A DNA stretch of 64,000 nucleotides from Perognathus longimembris pacificus (GCF_023159225.1 NC_063161.1:73498767-73562766); one strand, 5' to 3'. Positions 24,263-37,104 are shown, counted from the first letter of the stretch. The notes: generated by a model from the letters alone, not told the origin. Numbers and translations are program-made.

Positions 24263-24439
24263 ACCTATAGAAAACCATAAACATAGTGTTAACTCTGCCT
24301 GAGATTAAGTAAGGCACCATTTTAGGTGAGCTCTTGTGTGTCAGCAGGTGTAACATTGAGCCTCCTTATGGATTAATGTTCAGGAAAAATCTCCCTCATA
24401 GGTTACAGCCAGCCTGGGCAGAAACACTGGGACAATTCT

Positions 24440-24735
24440 TCATTCTAATAGCAACTCTAGTCAACTTCCTTTTACATGGTGCAAGAAGCTAGATTGATTC
24501 ATTTTAACGGACACCTAGAACAGCCTGAAAAAGAGCCCTTGTTAGCAAAGCGAAACATCCCTCTGAGCAGAAAAAAAATCCTGGGAAAACTTGAAAAAAA
24601 TAAAGTATGGCATGTTAAGGCCAAACTGGGGGAAAATCACTCCGGAATCTCTGGTTTTTCTGAAGTCACAATTTACAATCTACATTTCAAGGTCAATTGA
24701 ACCACTTGATGGCCAATTTGGGGACAAGGAAAGAG
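24440..24735. other. Candidate conserved non-coding element
   Basis: Unique DNA with 'gattgattcattttaacgga' and purine-rich blocks. The frame at 24476-24700 has Lys/Asn-rich composition and no family match. Confidence 0.3.
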
Positions 24736-25441
24736 CGACATGAGGAATTACACACGGGCACACAGGGTTCTGACACCAGCTGGACCTTCGCAGCCACACT
24801 CTACTGCATCCTTAATGATCTTGGGTCATTCCAAAAAGCTGGGGTCAGAGGACCCTGTGAGCAGAGGGACTGTTGATTTAACACCAGCCTGGAGACATCC
24901 ATTCTGCTTACTCTGTGGGCGGAATTTCAATGTGGAGATAGGGCACTAATGAGCTGTGAGGGAGAAAAATGGGTTGTAAAATCTTTGTGGAATCCTGACC
25001 CTTCTCTGACAGTCAGGGGCTCTCCTTTCAATTCTACACAATTCATCTTATTTTAGTGGCCACACTGTCGAGAGTCTAATGGATCCCAACAGGGGAGGGG
25101 AGGCCTGATGCAGGGCAAACATCTGCATTAGTGGAAAAGGGGTTAGAGATTGCTTCAGGAGGGGATCCACAACTGGGGAGGTGGTCGCATTTCCAGGAAG
25201 ATTGGGGAAAATGTCTGAGGGATCTGGTCGGTGTGGGTTCAAACACGAATGTATAATGGCTGACAGTAGCCAAGAATTTGGCCAAACACCTGCCTGGATA
25301 TTCAGATCCTAATTGATGTGGCTGAGCCCAAGAACATGGAATCGAAAGTCACTGCACCTGGTTTTTGTAACATTTGTCTTGCGATTATAAACTCCCAAAG
25401 GTCTGGAGACTAGAGCACCTGTGTCTGTGCCTGGCCTTTGG

Positions 25442-25855
25442 TCAGGGCCATTTGTCAGATGCACAGATCTCTAGATCCCATTCCCATAGGTCTGAGTCCA
25501 GCAGGCCACCAGTCCAGGCCCCTATGGGAGAAAGTGGGGGCTGGAGCATGCACTGATCTTTTGTATTAAGCCTCACTGACTTCTGCCAAAAAGCGAGGTA
25601 CAGGTGTACATGATACATGATACATTTGGGTCTGGATGTACCATGATTTGCACAGAGATCTTTGGTGGCCAGTCTAATGGCTGGGCATATGTCAACTCTC
25701 TTCACTTTGTCCACTTCAGGGATGTCCTTCCTCTCAAATCTGATCACGTAGCTGACATAGCCAGTTCCTAGAACATCATAACTGCTGCCGCGGAACCCAG
25801 AGCAGAGTATATGTGCCCGCACGATGCCCTTCCACTCAGCCCTGCACTTCATCAA
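25442..25855 (-). pseudogene. Protein-like frame of unknown family (possible pseudogene or exon)
   Basis: A 137-codon minus-strand frame opens ATGAAGTGCAGGGCTGAGTGG and reads MKCRAEWKGIVRAH, then FRGSSYDVLGTGYVSYVIRF, then ERKDIPEVDKVKRVDICPAI. The first 90 or so residues have a balanced composition, G- or C-ending codons at the start, and no repeat or low-complexity content, unlike other frames in this window. I do not recognise the family. I see no convincing splice acceptor, no promoter, and no poly-A tail or target duplication that would prove a processed copy. The minus-strand DNA beyond the stop (25441 down to about 25030) is unique and could be an old 3' UTR. A chance frame is still possible. 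Confidence 0.35.
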
Positions 25856-25899
25856 GGTGCGCGCTCAGCCATACGTTTGCACACGCCCCTAATACATTG

Positions 25900-26090
25900 T
25901 GACACCCTATTACTACAGTGCCTTTATGAGCTTCAAGGGAAATTACATTTTAAATTATAGCATACAAGTATAATGGAAAATCTAATTGTAGCAATGACAG
26001 TTTATTTATCAATCATTTATCATGTTGATTTATAAGGTGCCCAACTTGATTTAAAAGGAGCTAATGTTTAAAATTCTCAAGACACCCATG
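25900..26090. other. Candidate conserved non-coding element
   Basis: 'gacagtttatttatcaatca' plus 'tttatcatgttgatttataa' has a cluster of FOX, PBX and HOX-like AT cores in a repeat-free stretch. Confidence 0.35.
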
Positions 26091-26907
26091 TAACCATACA
26101 CTGAAAGCAACCAAGTGGACTGCTCCTACTTATCTGCGCTCCTCCACCACCCCTCAACCCCCAAGGCTAGAGCACAGCTGGCTGATCCTGGGGCCCTCAA
26201 AGCAGCAGCCCAGAACCTTCGACAGCAGATTGTGGGAAGTTGTCAATGGCCACCTGGAGGCTGGAGTTAGTTAGCCAGGTTGGCATTTCTGCATCCTACA
26301 TTCACAGAGCTTTGGAATTCAGAGCTGGAACCGACTCCCGACAGGGGTGAGATTTCCACTTGGTCTGTACCTCGGTTCTGAGCAGTGGAGCCCACTGGTG
26401 CTGGCGGTGCCCCTTCATCATGCAAGTCCTCTGGGCGGTAGGCACGGTCTTGCTTACGGACCTGCCCACCCTGCCAGCTCTGCAGGTATGCTGCACATGT
26501 GCAATGAGGAGCTTGGGCCGGGGACGCTAGCTGCTGCTTGTTCTGGGCTTAGTGTCCACTTCCAGCAGGAAACACCCACCCTGGCCCACCTCACCAGGCC
26601 CTGCTTTTCCCCCTCCCCACTGCCACTCCAGCTCTGGCCACTCTTGCCAGCCTCACCATGACACAGAAGTCTAGTGATGAGATCAGAAGCCTTGGGGGTG
26701 GGAAGTCCCAGACCAGATGCAGGCCTGAGCTGTCTGCTGGGGCCAGGCCTCCAGGGGATTGCAGGGTCCTAGTGAGTCCCAGACCATGGCTCCTGTTCAT
26801 CTCAGCAACTCTCTCTCTCCTAGTGTGCTCCATGCCACACACGAAGGCAGGGACTTTCCCAAGGCCCTAAGTTACTTAAGTTCTTCCGCCTGCAAAGGTG
26901 CACTCTC

Positions 26908-27225
26908 AGGGGCTAGGTGGGTGGTTCATGTCTGAAATTTCCGTTGCTTGGGATATGGGAATCAAGAAGATCACCATTCAAGGTCAGCTTGGACAAAAAT
27001 TAGCAAGCCTCCATATTGGTCAGCATGGTACTCCACATCTGTGATCTCCACCACACAGGAGGCAGAGGTAGGAGGATCACAGAGACAAGCCCTGGGCAAA
27101 ACCATGAGACTCTATTAAAAAAATACAGAACCAAGGGGCCAAGGGCATGGCTCAAGAGGTAGCACACCCACTTAGCAAGCATAAAGCCCTCAATTCAAAC
27201 CCTAGTACCACCAAAAATAAAGGTT
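26908..27225 (+). mobile_element. Two adjacent SINEs (B1-like then dimeric B1-ID)
   Basis: 'taggtgggtggttcatgtct' begins the first. 'cagcatggtactccacatct', 'cacaggaggcagaggtagga' and 'tcaattcaaaccctagtacc' cover the second. Confidence 0.8.
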
Positions 27226-27919
27226 CATTCTTTCCACTTTCCCTGCTGTCCTCCAGCTCAACACATGGGCCTTCTTTGCCATATTGGACCGCTTTCTTTG
27301 GAAAAGGCCTTAGGTCCACTAAGCTGCCCCATGTAGAAATAAGTGCACTCTCCATTTATTCTTTGGGGCTCTGCAATTTGCCTACTAAGAGGAAATAGAT
27401 ATGCCTCAAATATTAGGACACTTGGTTGTCAACAGAGCTTAGTTTACTGAGAATTAAATCATGTTAACACTGGATATAAGGGCCTGACCCTCCTCCACCA
27501 GCCTGGGAAACCAGATGATGGAGCATCTGCTCCGTACACACGGTGTATGCCACGTGGGACTCATGGCACACTATCCCCACTGCATTGTGTGGGGTTTTGT
27601 GTGGCTTTTCCCTCCCAGTTCAGGAGCATGTGGTGCTGAGAAACCAGTTCTGGGTCTATGACTAGTGTGAATGGGGTCAACTCCATTCTCTGGGTGGCTT
27701 CCAGCCTCCAAAAGCTCGTCGGTAGAATTTGTTCTTAATACACTGTATGACACAGAATAAGGACTCAAAAAAGCATTAGCAGATAATTAATACCAGTGCT
27801 GTTATTATTCCATTGGGAAATCTCTGTAAGTTGGGTCAACTGGATTGATGCTTTATAATTTTGAGAGGGACCATTTGAATTTTTGTTCTAAGGCATCATA
27901 AGTAGATGTTTAATCATTT

Positions 27920-28195
27920 TTAGCAGGGGTTCAAGCTTGCTAGGTGGGTGCTAGGCTACCTGAGTCACACTCCCTGACTTCTTTTGCTTTTGTTACTTTA
28001 GGATAGGGACTGTGACCCTCTTATTTACACTTCCTGAGTAGCTGGGATAATGGAGGCCTGCCACCATGCCCAGCTTTTTCTTAATTGGTAGGAACTTGTT
28101 AACCTTTTGCCTGTGCGATTGGGGACTTCATTCCTCCCAAGCTCAGCCTGAGTAGCTAGGATCCCAGCTGTGGCCCACCAAACCCTGCTTAGTCA
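27920..28195 (-). mobile_element. Antisense dimeric SINE
   Basis: 'aagcttgctaggtgggtgct', 'cctgagtagctgggataatg' and 'ctgagtagctaggatcccag'. Confidence 0.7.
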
Positions 28196-28694
28196 CCCAA
28201 CCATTACAATAGGGCGCATTTTAAACTGTACCACACCTGCAATGTTGAGATGCTGGAAGTCAGCTCAACACCAAAGTAGTACCTCACAGAAGGAGCGAAG
28301 TCGGTAGGCAGGATGTAAGGAGCACAGGGGATTTCTGCCCAGCTCCCTAGCCAGTCCAGAGTTCCCTTCAGCGCCACCCGCAGGCAGGCAAGCACTGAAC
28401 CAGCTCAGTGTCTGCTGCCCGGCCCTCTGAGCAGAGGGCTGCTCCAATCCCCCACCCACAGCCTCCAGAAGCCTTTTCTGCTGGGACCCAGGGTGAGTCA
28501 CAAACTGGAGCTCAGCACTGGTGCCAAGAACCTCTCATGCGCTCAGGTGATGCTCTTTGACTAAGTGAACAAAAAGATGGACACCTTCAAGACCCCTGTC
28601 ACGATCCCAAAACAGAAGCTTAATTCTCTATTAGCCAATAAGTTAGTCCCATAATAAGTATACAACAGTGACATATTATTATTGCTATGACTGT

Positions 28695-28970
28695 TATTAC
28701 TATTTGGAGGTGCTAGGGTTGGAGCTCAAGGCCTAGTGCCTGCTAGGCAGCTGTTCTCTCCCTGAGGCCCCACTCCCAGCCCTTTTAGCTCCAGCAGTTT
28801 TTGCCTTGGCTGGCCTTGGACGTTCTGCACAGAAGGGATGACAGGCATGACTATGCCTTGCTCACAGCTGAGATGGGACCTTGCTAAGTCAAGCCACCAT
28901 CCTCCTGATCTCTGTCTCCTGAATAGCTGTGATTACAGGTGTGAGCCTCCATCCCTGGCCCCTGCAGGGA
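28695..28970 (-). mobile_element. Antisense dimeric SINE
   Basis: 'tgctagggttggagctcaag' and 'ctgaatagctgtgattacag' plus 'gtgtgagcctccatccctgg'. Confidence 0.75.
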
Positions 28971-29129
28971 ATTATTCCCATCTGTCTTAACAAGCAGTTC
29001 ATCAATCCAACTGAAAAAATTCCCATGTATTTGATATACAAAAGCAAGTTTGTCCAGTTGATTAGGAAGTGAGAAATATAAGTCGAAGCCAAACTGAGGG
29101 ACCACTTCACACCCACTTACATGATTACA

Positions 29130-29350
29130 ACAATATTTTTAAGCAGAAAATAAGTTAGAAGGTAAGAACGTGAAGAAGTTGGTACACTTTGTGCTCTGCT
29201 GGTAGAGTGCAAAGTGGTTCTTTTCTCTGGGGCTTACTGTGTGAAAATTCAAAACTAAATGCAGAACTACGCCCAGGACCCAGCAATTTCATTCCTAGGT
29301 ACAAACCTAAAACAATCAAAAACAGATCCTCAAGTCTTCCAGCGGCTCCA
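29130..29350 (+). mobile_element. LINE-1 ORF2 C-terminal relic
   Basis: 'gacccagcaatttcattcct' followed by 'aggtacaaacctaaaacaat' matches the well-known 3' part of L1 ORF2. It is short, decayed and flanked by unrelated DNA. Confidence 0.6.
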
Positions 29351-29384
29351 TTTAATTGTGCCATTAAATAGTTCACTTTCTTAT

Positions 29385-29495
29385 TGCTACTTTTGGTGGT
29401 TCTGGGTTTGAATTCAGGACCCCGCAGTGCTAGGCAGGTGCTCTACCACTTGAGCCATGTCTCCAGATCCTTTTTGCTTTGTTTTACAGATAGGT
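29385..29495 (-). mobile_element. ID-like SINE half, antisense
   Basis: 'ttctgggtttgaattcagga' then 'gctaggcaggtgctctacca' and 'cttgagccatgtctccagat'. Confidence 0.85.
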
Positions 29496-29809
29496 GACAT
29501 GAGGAGTAATTGGAGCAGAAAGAGGGTGCATAACTAAACAGTCCTGGTTCAGAGTTCAAGCTCAGGTCTGCTGCCGCATCTCAAGACTGATCACACGGGA
29601 CCAGAGAAGTAGCAGGGGTCGGTAGTACAAGATGATTGTCCATCTGTGGAGGTGAGGAAAGAACATTCTGTGCTGATGCAGGACTTCGCTGCGCCCACCC
29701 CCCTGACATTTGCAGCACGAATGAGGCCGGTGCCTCTAGGAAAAGTCATTGTAAGTGCTCTACCTCTTGACCCAGGCTCCCAGCCCTGGTCTCTGCTGGA
29801 TCCACACCC

Positions 29810-30070
29810 CACCCTGGTATACCTTAGTCATGCATCCTGTCACTTTAGGATCTCCGCCACTGCTGGGATCACAAGTACACACCACAGTGCCCAGATCTCT
29901 CTGTGGAGATGGAGTCTTAGGACTTCTCTGTCTGGGCTAGGCTGGAACCTTGAGCTTCCCGATCTCAGACTCCCACTTGACTTGGGGTGGTCGGCGTGTG
30001 CCTTGGTCTGCTATTTCCAGATCTCGGCCTCCTAAACAGCTTGGACTCCAGGAAGGAGCCACCAGTGCAC
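29810..30070 (-). mobile_element. Decayed antisense SINE pair
   Basis: 'ccactgctgggatcacaagt' and 'tcggcctcctaaacagcttg' fit two reversed B1-like pieces. Confidence 0.55.
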
Positions 30071-30779
30071 TGCTCAAGAGAGAGTTCTGTCTAAGGGTGA
30101 TCACACACCAGGGCCAGACAACTCAGCTGCAGCCGAAGAGGCAGGTGTCATTAGAAGTAATTGACCAAGGAGAACAGCCACCACCCCCAGTGTAGCACAG
30201 GCCACTTCTGATATCAATAGGGTCAATTTTTCAGAGGATGTCCAATTCCTTGGTGCTGCTATTAACTTAGATTGCTCTGATTAACCTTTCTGATGAAGAA
30301 TCTTTCAAAAATAATTATATTAAAGCACAGTACTCTGCAAGTTTAAAATATGTGAGCGTTCCACCCAGTACTCCTGTGTCAGGAGGTAATGAAGAGCTGA
30401 CTGCCCACCTCTTGCAAGGAGGTTTTTAATCAGGACTCGATTTCCTGGCTCTACCAGCAGCCCCAGACCAGTCCTAGGAGAACCAAGGAGCTCATGGAAA
30501 TCCAAGCAGCAAGGGCTTGAGGCAGGACCAGACTGGGAAAGGCGTGATGAGAGGGAGCCGGGCTTCTCTGTACAGGAAGCAGTTGCCCGTGCAGTGTGTG
30601 TCCTGGGGGCCTGTGACCCCTGCTCCATGGCTGCAGTCCCATCCCAGCCCCAGCCGGGGATGTTCCTCCAAAATCGTACAGTTTGGCCTCACCACACGCT
30701 ATCAGAAGACAAGAGCAAGTTCTGATCTTTGCTAATCGTCAGTGACAGTGTGGTGTGGTGGATGGGACCGAGGTTCTAA

Positions 30780-31200
30780 AAACTAAAGAGGAGGAGGTGG
30801 AGGACCACAAGAGGAGCTGGTGAAGAACCACAAGAGAAGGTGATGGAGGACCATGAGAGGAAGTGATAGAGGATCACGAGAGGAGGTGGTGGAGGAATAC
30901 AAAAGAAGGAAATGGGCGACCACAAGAGGAGGAGGTGGGGGACTATAAGAGGTAGATGACCACAAGAACACCCTGAGAGGAGGTGGCAGAGGACCACGAG
31001 AGGAAGTGGTGGAGGACCACAAGGGAAGTTGATAGAGGACCATGAGAGGAGGTGGTAGAGAACCACAAGAGGAGCTGGTGGAGGACCACGAGAGGAGGAG
31101 GTGGAAGACTACAGAGCAGTGATGGAGGACCACGAGAGGAGGAGGTGGAGGACCAGGAGAGGAGCTAGTGGAGGCCTGTGAGAGTTGATACAGGAGCAGG
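30780..31200 (+). repeat. Degenerate G/A-rich minisatellite, ~30-33 bp unit
   Basis: About 13 imperfect units follow the pattern 'gaggaggtggtggaggacca' plus 'c(a/g)agag'. Unit length varies around 27-33 bp, mostly in multiples of 3, which is why long frames occur on the minus strand (30776-31066 and 30783-31133). Those frames are Leu/Ser/Pro-rich low-complexity products, not a plausible gene. Confidence 0.88.
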
Positions 31201-31555
31201 AAGGAAAAGGGGGTGGAGAATATATCTGGTCCACTTTGCCAGTTCTGCTAACTACCTGAGTTCCAAGTAGGGACAGAGATAGACCATTCTGAGAGTGACG
31301 TGGCCCAGGACTGCTGCCAGCAGTGTGTTCACACCACGGGCCCCAGCCTTGGCTGAGCTCAGCCACCGTCACAGATGTAGGGGACTTGGGAGGCTTTTTC
31401 AATCTGAGAAGCAGCCTCCAGAGCTGCGATGGGTATTTTTGGTAGCCCCAGATGCTGGCTGTGTTTCTCCCCCATGATGCCCATCCTGAGCTTGTCCTCT
31501 TGAGACATTACAGCTTTCAGAGGGATGGCCAGGCCCCAGGAGCCCCCAAGTTTAT

Positions 31556-31686
31556 CTTCTACCCTTCTCCTCTCCCTCTCCCCATTCCCTCCCACTCCTT
31601 CCTCTCCCCTCCTCTCCTCTTTCATTCTCCTCTTTCTCGTTTTTCCTCCTTCTCCTCTTTTTCTACCCTCTCTCTCTTTTCTTTTA
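31556..31686 (+). repeat. Polypyrimidine (C/T) tract
   Basis: About 130 bases of almost pure C/T with 'ctcctctccc' and 'ttcctccttctcctc' text. It accounts for the low-complexity frames on both strands here. Confidence 0.92.
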
Positions 31687-31799
31687 ACACACTCTCTGAA
31701 AATAAGGAAGACTCTAAGACACCTCCTGGAAACCCTGAAGCAGATTTTCATGGTACTTTCAGGAAATGAAATTCTGTAATTAATTAATATTATTTAAAT

Positions 31800-33395
31800 A
31801 AGGGATATATGTATTTTATTTTGTTGATTGGATGATGTAACTATTCTACCTTGTTTGTATGTCAAATATTACCCTCATGACCAGTGAGGTCATTGTGATT
31901 TTTATTTGAGACTTAAAATGTATTTTTTTTTCCCAAATGAAAGTTCAGAAAGGAGAGGTTCCGCACATTCTGCTAGTCAGGTCAAGTCCAGATCTCCATC
32001 TTGTGTTTCTCTCATTCTCATGATTTCAATCACTAGGACCACGAGTTCAGGAATTTCCCCTCCAAATTCCATGTAACAAATTGATCAAGACCAGTTCTAT
32101 ATTAGCTGAATTCTAAGCCCAAACTAATGAGTCACAAACAAGGGAAGAGACACTTTACAGCAAGTTCTAGTGTGCTGTGGGCCTCATGTTCTTCACGCTC
32201 AGCTTGGCCTAATGGTAGGAATGTAGACTTAGGAGTCTTTCATGAGAGCTGACAGAGAATACCCCAGACCCAGCCCGACTCCAACCTGCAAACAAAGGTA
32301 CTGAGGACCTAGTAGTACTCCTCTACTGTGCCTACTACCACAGGCTGGCCTCTAGTCAACAAGAATGCTTCAGAATGCTCACAGATAAACAGAAGGCTGG
32401 CCAAACTCAGCCTATACTCCCTCACAGCAAGCAGATATCAGCTGAGTGTCTGTGTTAGGATATGAGAGATCCAAGGCCAAGGCCAAGGGCACCCAGGTCC
32501 TCCACGTGGCCTTGAGTTCATGAGGTTCAGGCAATGTCACTCTTTTTAATGTAGCATCGAATGCCACAACCACATTCAAATTCTGAGCCCCTTCCCAGAC
32601 ATTAAATTAGTACAAGTGAGGCATATTTTAATCTCAGATTCACTTAATTACCTATGCTGTGCTCAAGATCTAAGACCACAGTGACTGTTTCCATGGGAAT
32701 GAGATTCACGGTGGCATTCATCTTAATGCTGCCTTCCTCAGCTCCCCTGGGCATTCTGCACTTATGGAATGTTCTTCATGCCAACCCCACAGGCCCTGGG
32801 GACAGGATGGGTACCATTTCTCTACAACAGTCATATTCCCTTTTCCTTCTCAGGTCAGTTATGGAAACAAAGAATCCTTGAAAATATCCTCTGCTAGTTC
32901 TAGCTTCCTGCCCAGGAAAGGCACCCTGCCCCCTTTTCTACCCTCTTCCAGCATAGATTTTTACAAAATGGTCAAAGTACTAGATGGTCAATGTGATCGA
33001 GTGTCAAAAATGACCAGGCTCGTTATAACCAGCCAGTGAAAGGATGAAGCTATTCTGGTTAACCCAGCACACATGAAAGACTAGAGCTGCAGAGTGACCA
33101 GCGTGCTCAGGGGGAGGAGGGAGGAGGGAGTGCAATGGTTGCTAATGTTTCCACAGGCAAGTCTCGCAAGGTCAGGGAGATGCAGTTCCCACCCAGAGAT
33201 GGGTGGCATGAGTGGCCGAGGGAGCCCCTTGGGGTTGTGGTGAGTGAAGCTTGCATTTCCTGGCAAAGCAGATGTGGTGTGGGTCACAGGCGGGCATTCT
33301 GGGGAGGAATACCATCTCAGTCTTCACTTACTCATCCCAGCCAGCTGGAAACCAACAACAAGGGTCACGATGTGGCCCTAGACAAGACTGCTCTT
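31800..33395. other. No gene seen
   Basis: Mostly unique AT-balanced DNA. Frames such as 32654-32881 and 33135-33449 have no recognisable domain, and the second runs into a SINE. Confidence 0.55.
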
Positions 33396-33399
33396 CTGA

Positions 33400-33630
33400 G
33401 TCTGGTGCCAGCGGCTCACACCTGCAACCCTAGCTATTCAGGAGGCTGAGATCAAGGGTTTCCCAGCTCAAAGACAGCCTTGGGCAGAAAAGTCCTTGAG
33501 ACTCTGTCTCCAAAATAGTCAAAATAAAAGGCTGTGCTCAAGGCACGACTCAAGTGGTAGAGCACTGGCTGAGCAAGCAAACCAAAGCTACCATGAAGTC
33601 CTAAGTGTAAGCTGTAGCACCATGAGAAAA
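33400..33630 (+). mobile_element. Dimeric B1-ID-type SINE
   Basis: 'tgccagcggctcacacctgc', 'ctattcaggaggctgagatc' and 'cgactcaagtggtagagcac'. Confidence 0.88.
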
Positions 33631-33634
33631 CAAT

Positions 33635-35900
33635 GTTCTTCCGAAGCCCTGTATGCACAGGAGAGCCTGGCAGAGGAGGCTCCCTGCCCCCTTCCCACCT
33701 GTTGGCCTCCAGTGAGGCCCGCTAGGCTCCATCCCTCACCTGGAAGGCAGATAGGAAATGCTACTTCACCTTTCATGCTGACACACAGTGACAGTCCTGA
33801 GGAGGTACCGACAAATGTGTTTCCTTTTCTCCTGGAGTCCCAGGCTGCCTTGTGTTGTGTATTGGTGTAATCCTGGGAGAACCCGCCAGCATTGCTGTGT
33901 GTGAATTCTCCCTCCTTAGAAAACTAGAGGATTTGACAAGATCCGTTTTGAATTTCCTTCCAACTCGAACACGCTGTGATTCTGCGACTCTGAGCCACCC
34001 GAGGGATATGGTAATGGGTTCCTTTCCACAGAAGGCATGGGTATAATATTAGGAGCTGTAACACAGCTTCCAGAGAGCTCTCCCACTCTCCCAGAACAAT
34101 TCCCCATTGTTCAGTAGAACGCATGCTCTGCTTGAGCCCTGTCCGTGTCTGCAGGCCTCCCAGCCCACCAGTGGCACATTGTCAGGCCAGGAGCGGTACT
34201 GGCAACATCCCCACTGCCCTGAGCAGGGCCCTGGCCCCATCCACCTGTTTGCTCACCTGGCCCTATCCCAGGGCCAGCATTGCATGTGCTAGCTACTTCC
34301 ACTTCCCCAGGGCCAGTACCACATGTTCTAGCTACTTCTACTTCCATAGCAGCTACCATTGCTTGGCTCCCTTGCCTTTGGGACTGCTGTGCTCTTTGTC
34401 CATCTTATGAAGTAATTTATTTCAGCCAATGTTACTGACTTTCAGAGACACAGTGGTGATCAAGACAGTTGTAGGGGTCCCTAAACACAAGTAGAAGCCA
34501 GAGGTATTTAAATGATAATGTAAAACAAGATAATGCTCTTTTGGGAAAAGAAGAGAATGTTACCAGAAAGGGCAACTGGGTGGCAAGTCAGCAGTGAAGA
34601 ACAGTGCTTGTCTAGGTGGGACATGACTCCAGTGTTGAGGCTTGGTCTTATGAGAGCTCACTCCTGGAGAGCTCAGAGTCCCTGTGACACCTACCTTCAT
34701 CCCTTCTCAAAGCAGTTCCCCAATGACCTACCAACCCCAAGAACGTCCCACCAGGCCCCACCTGGTTCCCCCAAGGAGACACAGCTCACTGTATCCTAAC
34801 CATCTTTTTTAAACTTCCAAAACAAAACATGGTCGATAAGCAAGAGGAGCGGATGGCCAGCAGGCTGAACCCCAACACACGTGGCGCAGGCTTCTGGAAA
34901 CCCAGGCCTCCCCTGCTTGGAAGATCACCATGCAGCTAGTACCCACGGGTCCTGTGTGCTCTCTCGGGGAAGAAGTTACTGGGCCCTCCCCCCCACATCA
35001 CTCTGTGTTGGTGCCATGCCCTGGTAGAACCCTGCAGCTGCCCGCCAAGCCAGGCATAGGCCTCACCGACTCTGTGCTGGGTGAACTGATCGTCACTGCC
35101 TTCCCCTTATCTCTGCAGGGCCCCGGGGTCAGAGATGTTTAACCCGAGGCTGAGGTCAAGGCTGCTCGCTCACCGGCTTGGGCTCCCCTCAGCTATCCCC
35201 CACCCCTCGCCCCCCCCTGAGCTGCAGGCCTCCTTAGTCACCACCACACAGCCAGGTGAGCACAAGGTGAACTGCAAGGTGTGCAAATATTTGGCTTTAC
35301 TCATGATCAAATAAATCATTTCTCCACTCTCTGAGCTCTAGGAAAACCCAGCAAAGCCCCAGGACCTGCTCAGGAGCAAAGATTCATGCATACCAAGCAG
35401 AGCTTGCCTTAAAGGGAACAAACACAGAGCTACACACAGGCAGATCATAAGTGGAACTTCAAAAACTTCACCTTTCCAGTGATGCGTTTCCCCAGGCCTG
35501 GCCACAGGCAGGAATATGCATGAAAATAAAGCATCCTTCTGTGATGAAGTGAGGTAAAGATGAGTTGTCCAGACCTCTTTCCCATGAACACCTGGCTCAT
35601 GCTTGTGCCACCCTGACAGTAGCCACACGGCTACTCTGTTTCCAGGAAGCCCAAATCATGAGCCAGCAGCAATGGTGGGACATAGACTCATCCCTTTCCC
35701 AAAGGAAAGCCAGAGCCAGCCGGCCTCTGTCACCTCGGGCAGCCGGGAGACACCCTGCTGTGCATCCCTTACTCTAACCCAGAGCCCAGAACTAACGAGG
35801 CACTCAAGTGAAGCTAGGAAAGAATGCTAGCAGGGGTAAAGGCTTTGTCAGATTGTTTTGGTGGGTTTCAGATTTACCACTTTCTTTTTGCTTTCTTTTG
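33635..35900. other. No gene seen
   Basis: Unique, moderately GC-rich DNA with one small tandem duplication (34267-34346). No exon-like structure is convincing. Confidence 0.5.
34267..34346 (+). repeat. Two tandem copies of a ~40-bp unit
   Basis: 'cccagggccagcattgcatg' plus 'tgctagctacttccacttcc' is followed directly by 'cccagggccagtaccacatg' plus 'ttctagctacttctacttcc'. A small local tandem duplication. Confidence 0.8.
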
Positions 35901-35904
35901 TACT

Positions 35905-36070
35905 TTTTGCAGTCCTGGGGGGTTTTGAACTCCGGGCCTTTTGCTTGCAACACGGGCACTCTGCCACTTGAGCCATGCACTCCAATCCTTTTTGCTTTCA
36001 TTACGTTTTTGCCCACACGGGCTTGACCTGTGGTTCTCCTATTTACATTTCCTGCAGGTCTCATCCAGAC
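35905..36070 (-). mobile_element. Antisense dimeric SINE
   Basis: 'gttttgaactccgggccttt', 'acgggcactctgccacttga' and a reversed B1-like continuation. Confidence 0.75.
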
Positions 36071-36649
36071 CAGGATTATCGCCAGCTGCACAGAGGCTGT
36101 CCAGCCCAGCTCCACCTTGCTTTCCTATAATGTATGCTCCTTTCTTTTCTTCTATGGCTCTACTATCATGGCCAGTTTCTTCAGTTAGCTTATCTCCTTG
36201 TGTTTGCATTTCTTCTCTGTTTGTACCCCCATTGCACCCCTTAAAAATGAAGTAGGGAGCAGAAGGCTATGTCAGCACTATGCTGGGTACTCTGGCTGAG
36301 CCACTTCTAGCCCGTCCCGAGGCCTGGGAGGCTACAGCACAGCTGAGGGGAGATGATCTTGAGTTCAGCTTCTAGGTCTTTCACTTATAGCTCTATTCTG
36401 GGCAGGTTCCTAGCTTTCTCTATTTGTTTACCCTCCTGTAAGACAGATGTTGGTTCATAGAGATACTCTGAAGATTATGTTCAAACAGAACACGGAATAA
36501 ATAGCTACCCATTGGCAGCTATTTTGTTAACTCAAGGACACCCTAGCATATCAGAGGCATTTAATCCAGTTTGACTGAATAAATCACTAAACAGTTCCTA
36601 ATCCAGCATCTTTCTTAGAATAAACATTTAAAATATGAAAGATAAGAAC

Positions 36650-36980
36650 CATAGATCAGTGGGCTGACTTTGCTTGTAATCTCAGCTCCTTGGAAAGCTG
36701 AGATCAGAAGGATCCCAGTCAAGGCCAGCCCGGACAGAAAGTTAATGAGACCTTTTCTCAATCCATAGCTGGGAACAATGGTGCATACCTATCACCCACC
36801 TATATAGGAAGCATAAATAGGAGGATCACAATTTGGGCTTGCCCAAGTAAAAAGTGAAACCCTATCTGAAAAATAACTAAAGCAAAAAGGGCTAGAGGTG
36901 TGGCTCAGCCGTATAGTACTTGCCTGGCAAACACAAGGCCTTGAGTTCAAACACCAGTACTGCCAAAAAGCGTGCTAAAT
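36650..36980 (+). mobile_element. Two adjacent SINEs
   Basis: The first is a B1-like piece (36660-36765). The second is a complete dimer with 'agaggtgtggctcagccgta' and 'ttgagttcaaacaccagtac'. Confidence 0.85.
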
Positions 36981-37104
36981 TCCTACTTCTCAGGTGTACA
37001 CTTACATGAGCACTCTTTTACAATCATTCACTGAATTGTCCAGAAGTCAGTGGAGAAACCACCGGAGATTTGAGCAGGAAGTTGACGTGGTACGGAGTTC
37101 ATCT

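Noticed and set aside
30776..31133. Leu/Ser/Pro-rich frames on the minus strand
   Set aside because: Direct translation of the minisatellite units.
32195..32250. tRNA-like text ('cagcttggcctaatggtagg')
   Set aside because: No cloverleaf could be folded by eye and no T-loop follows at the right distance.
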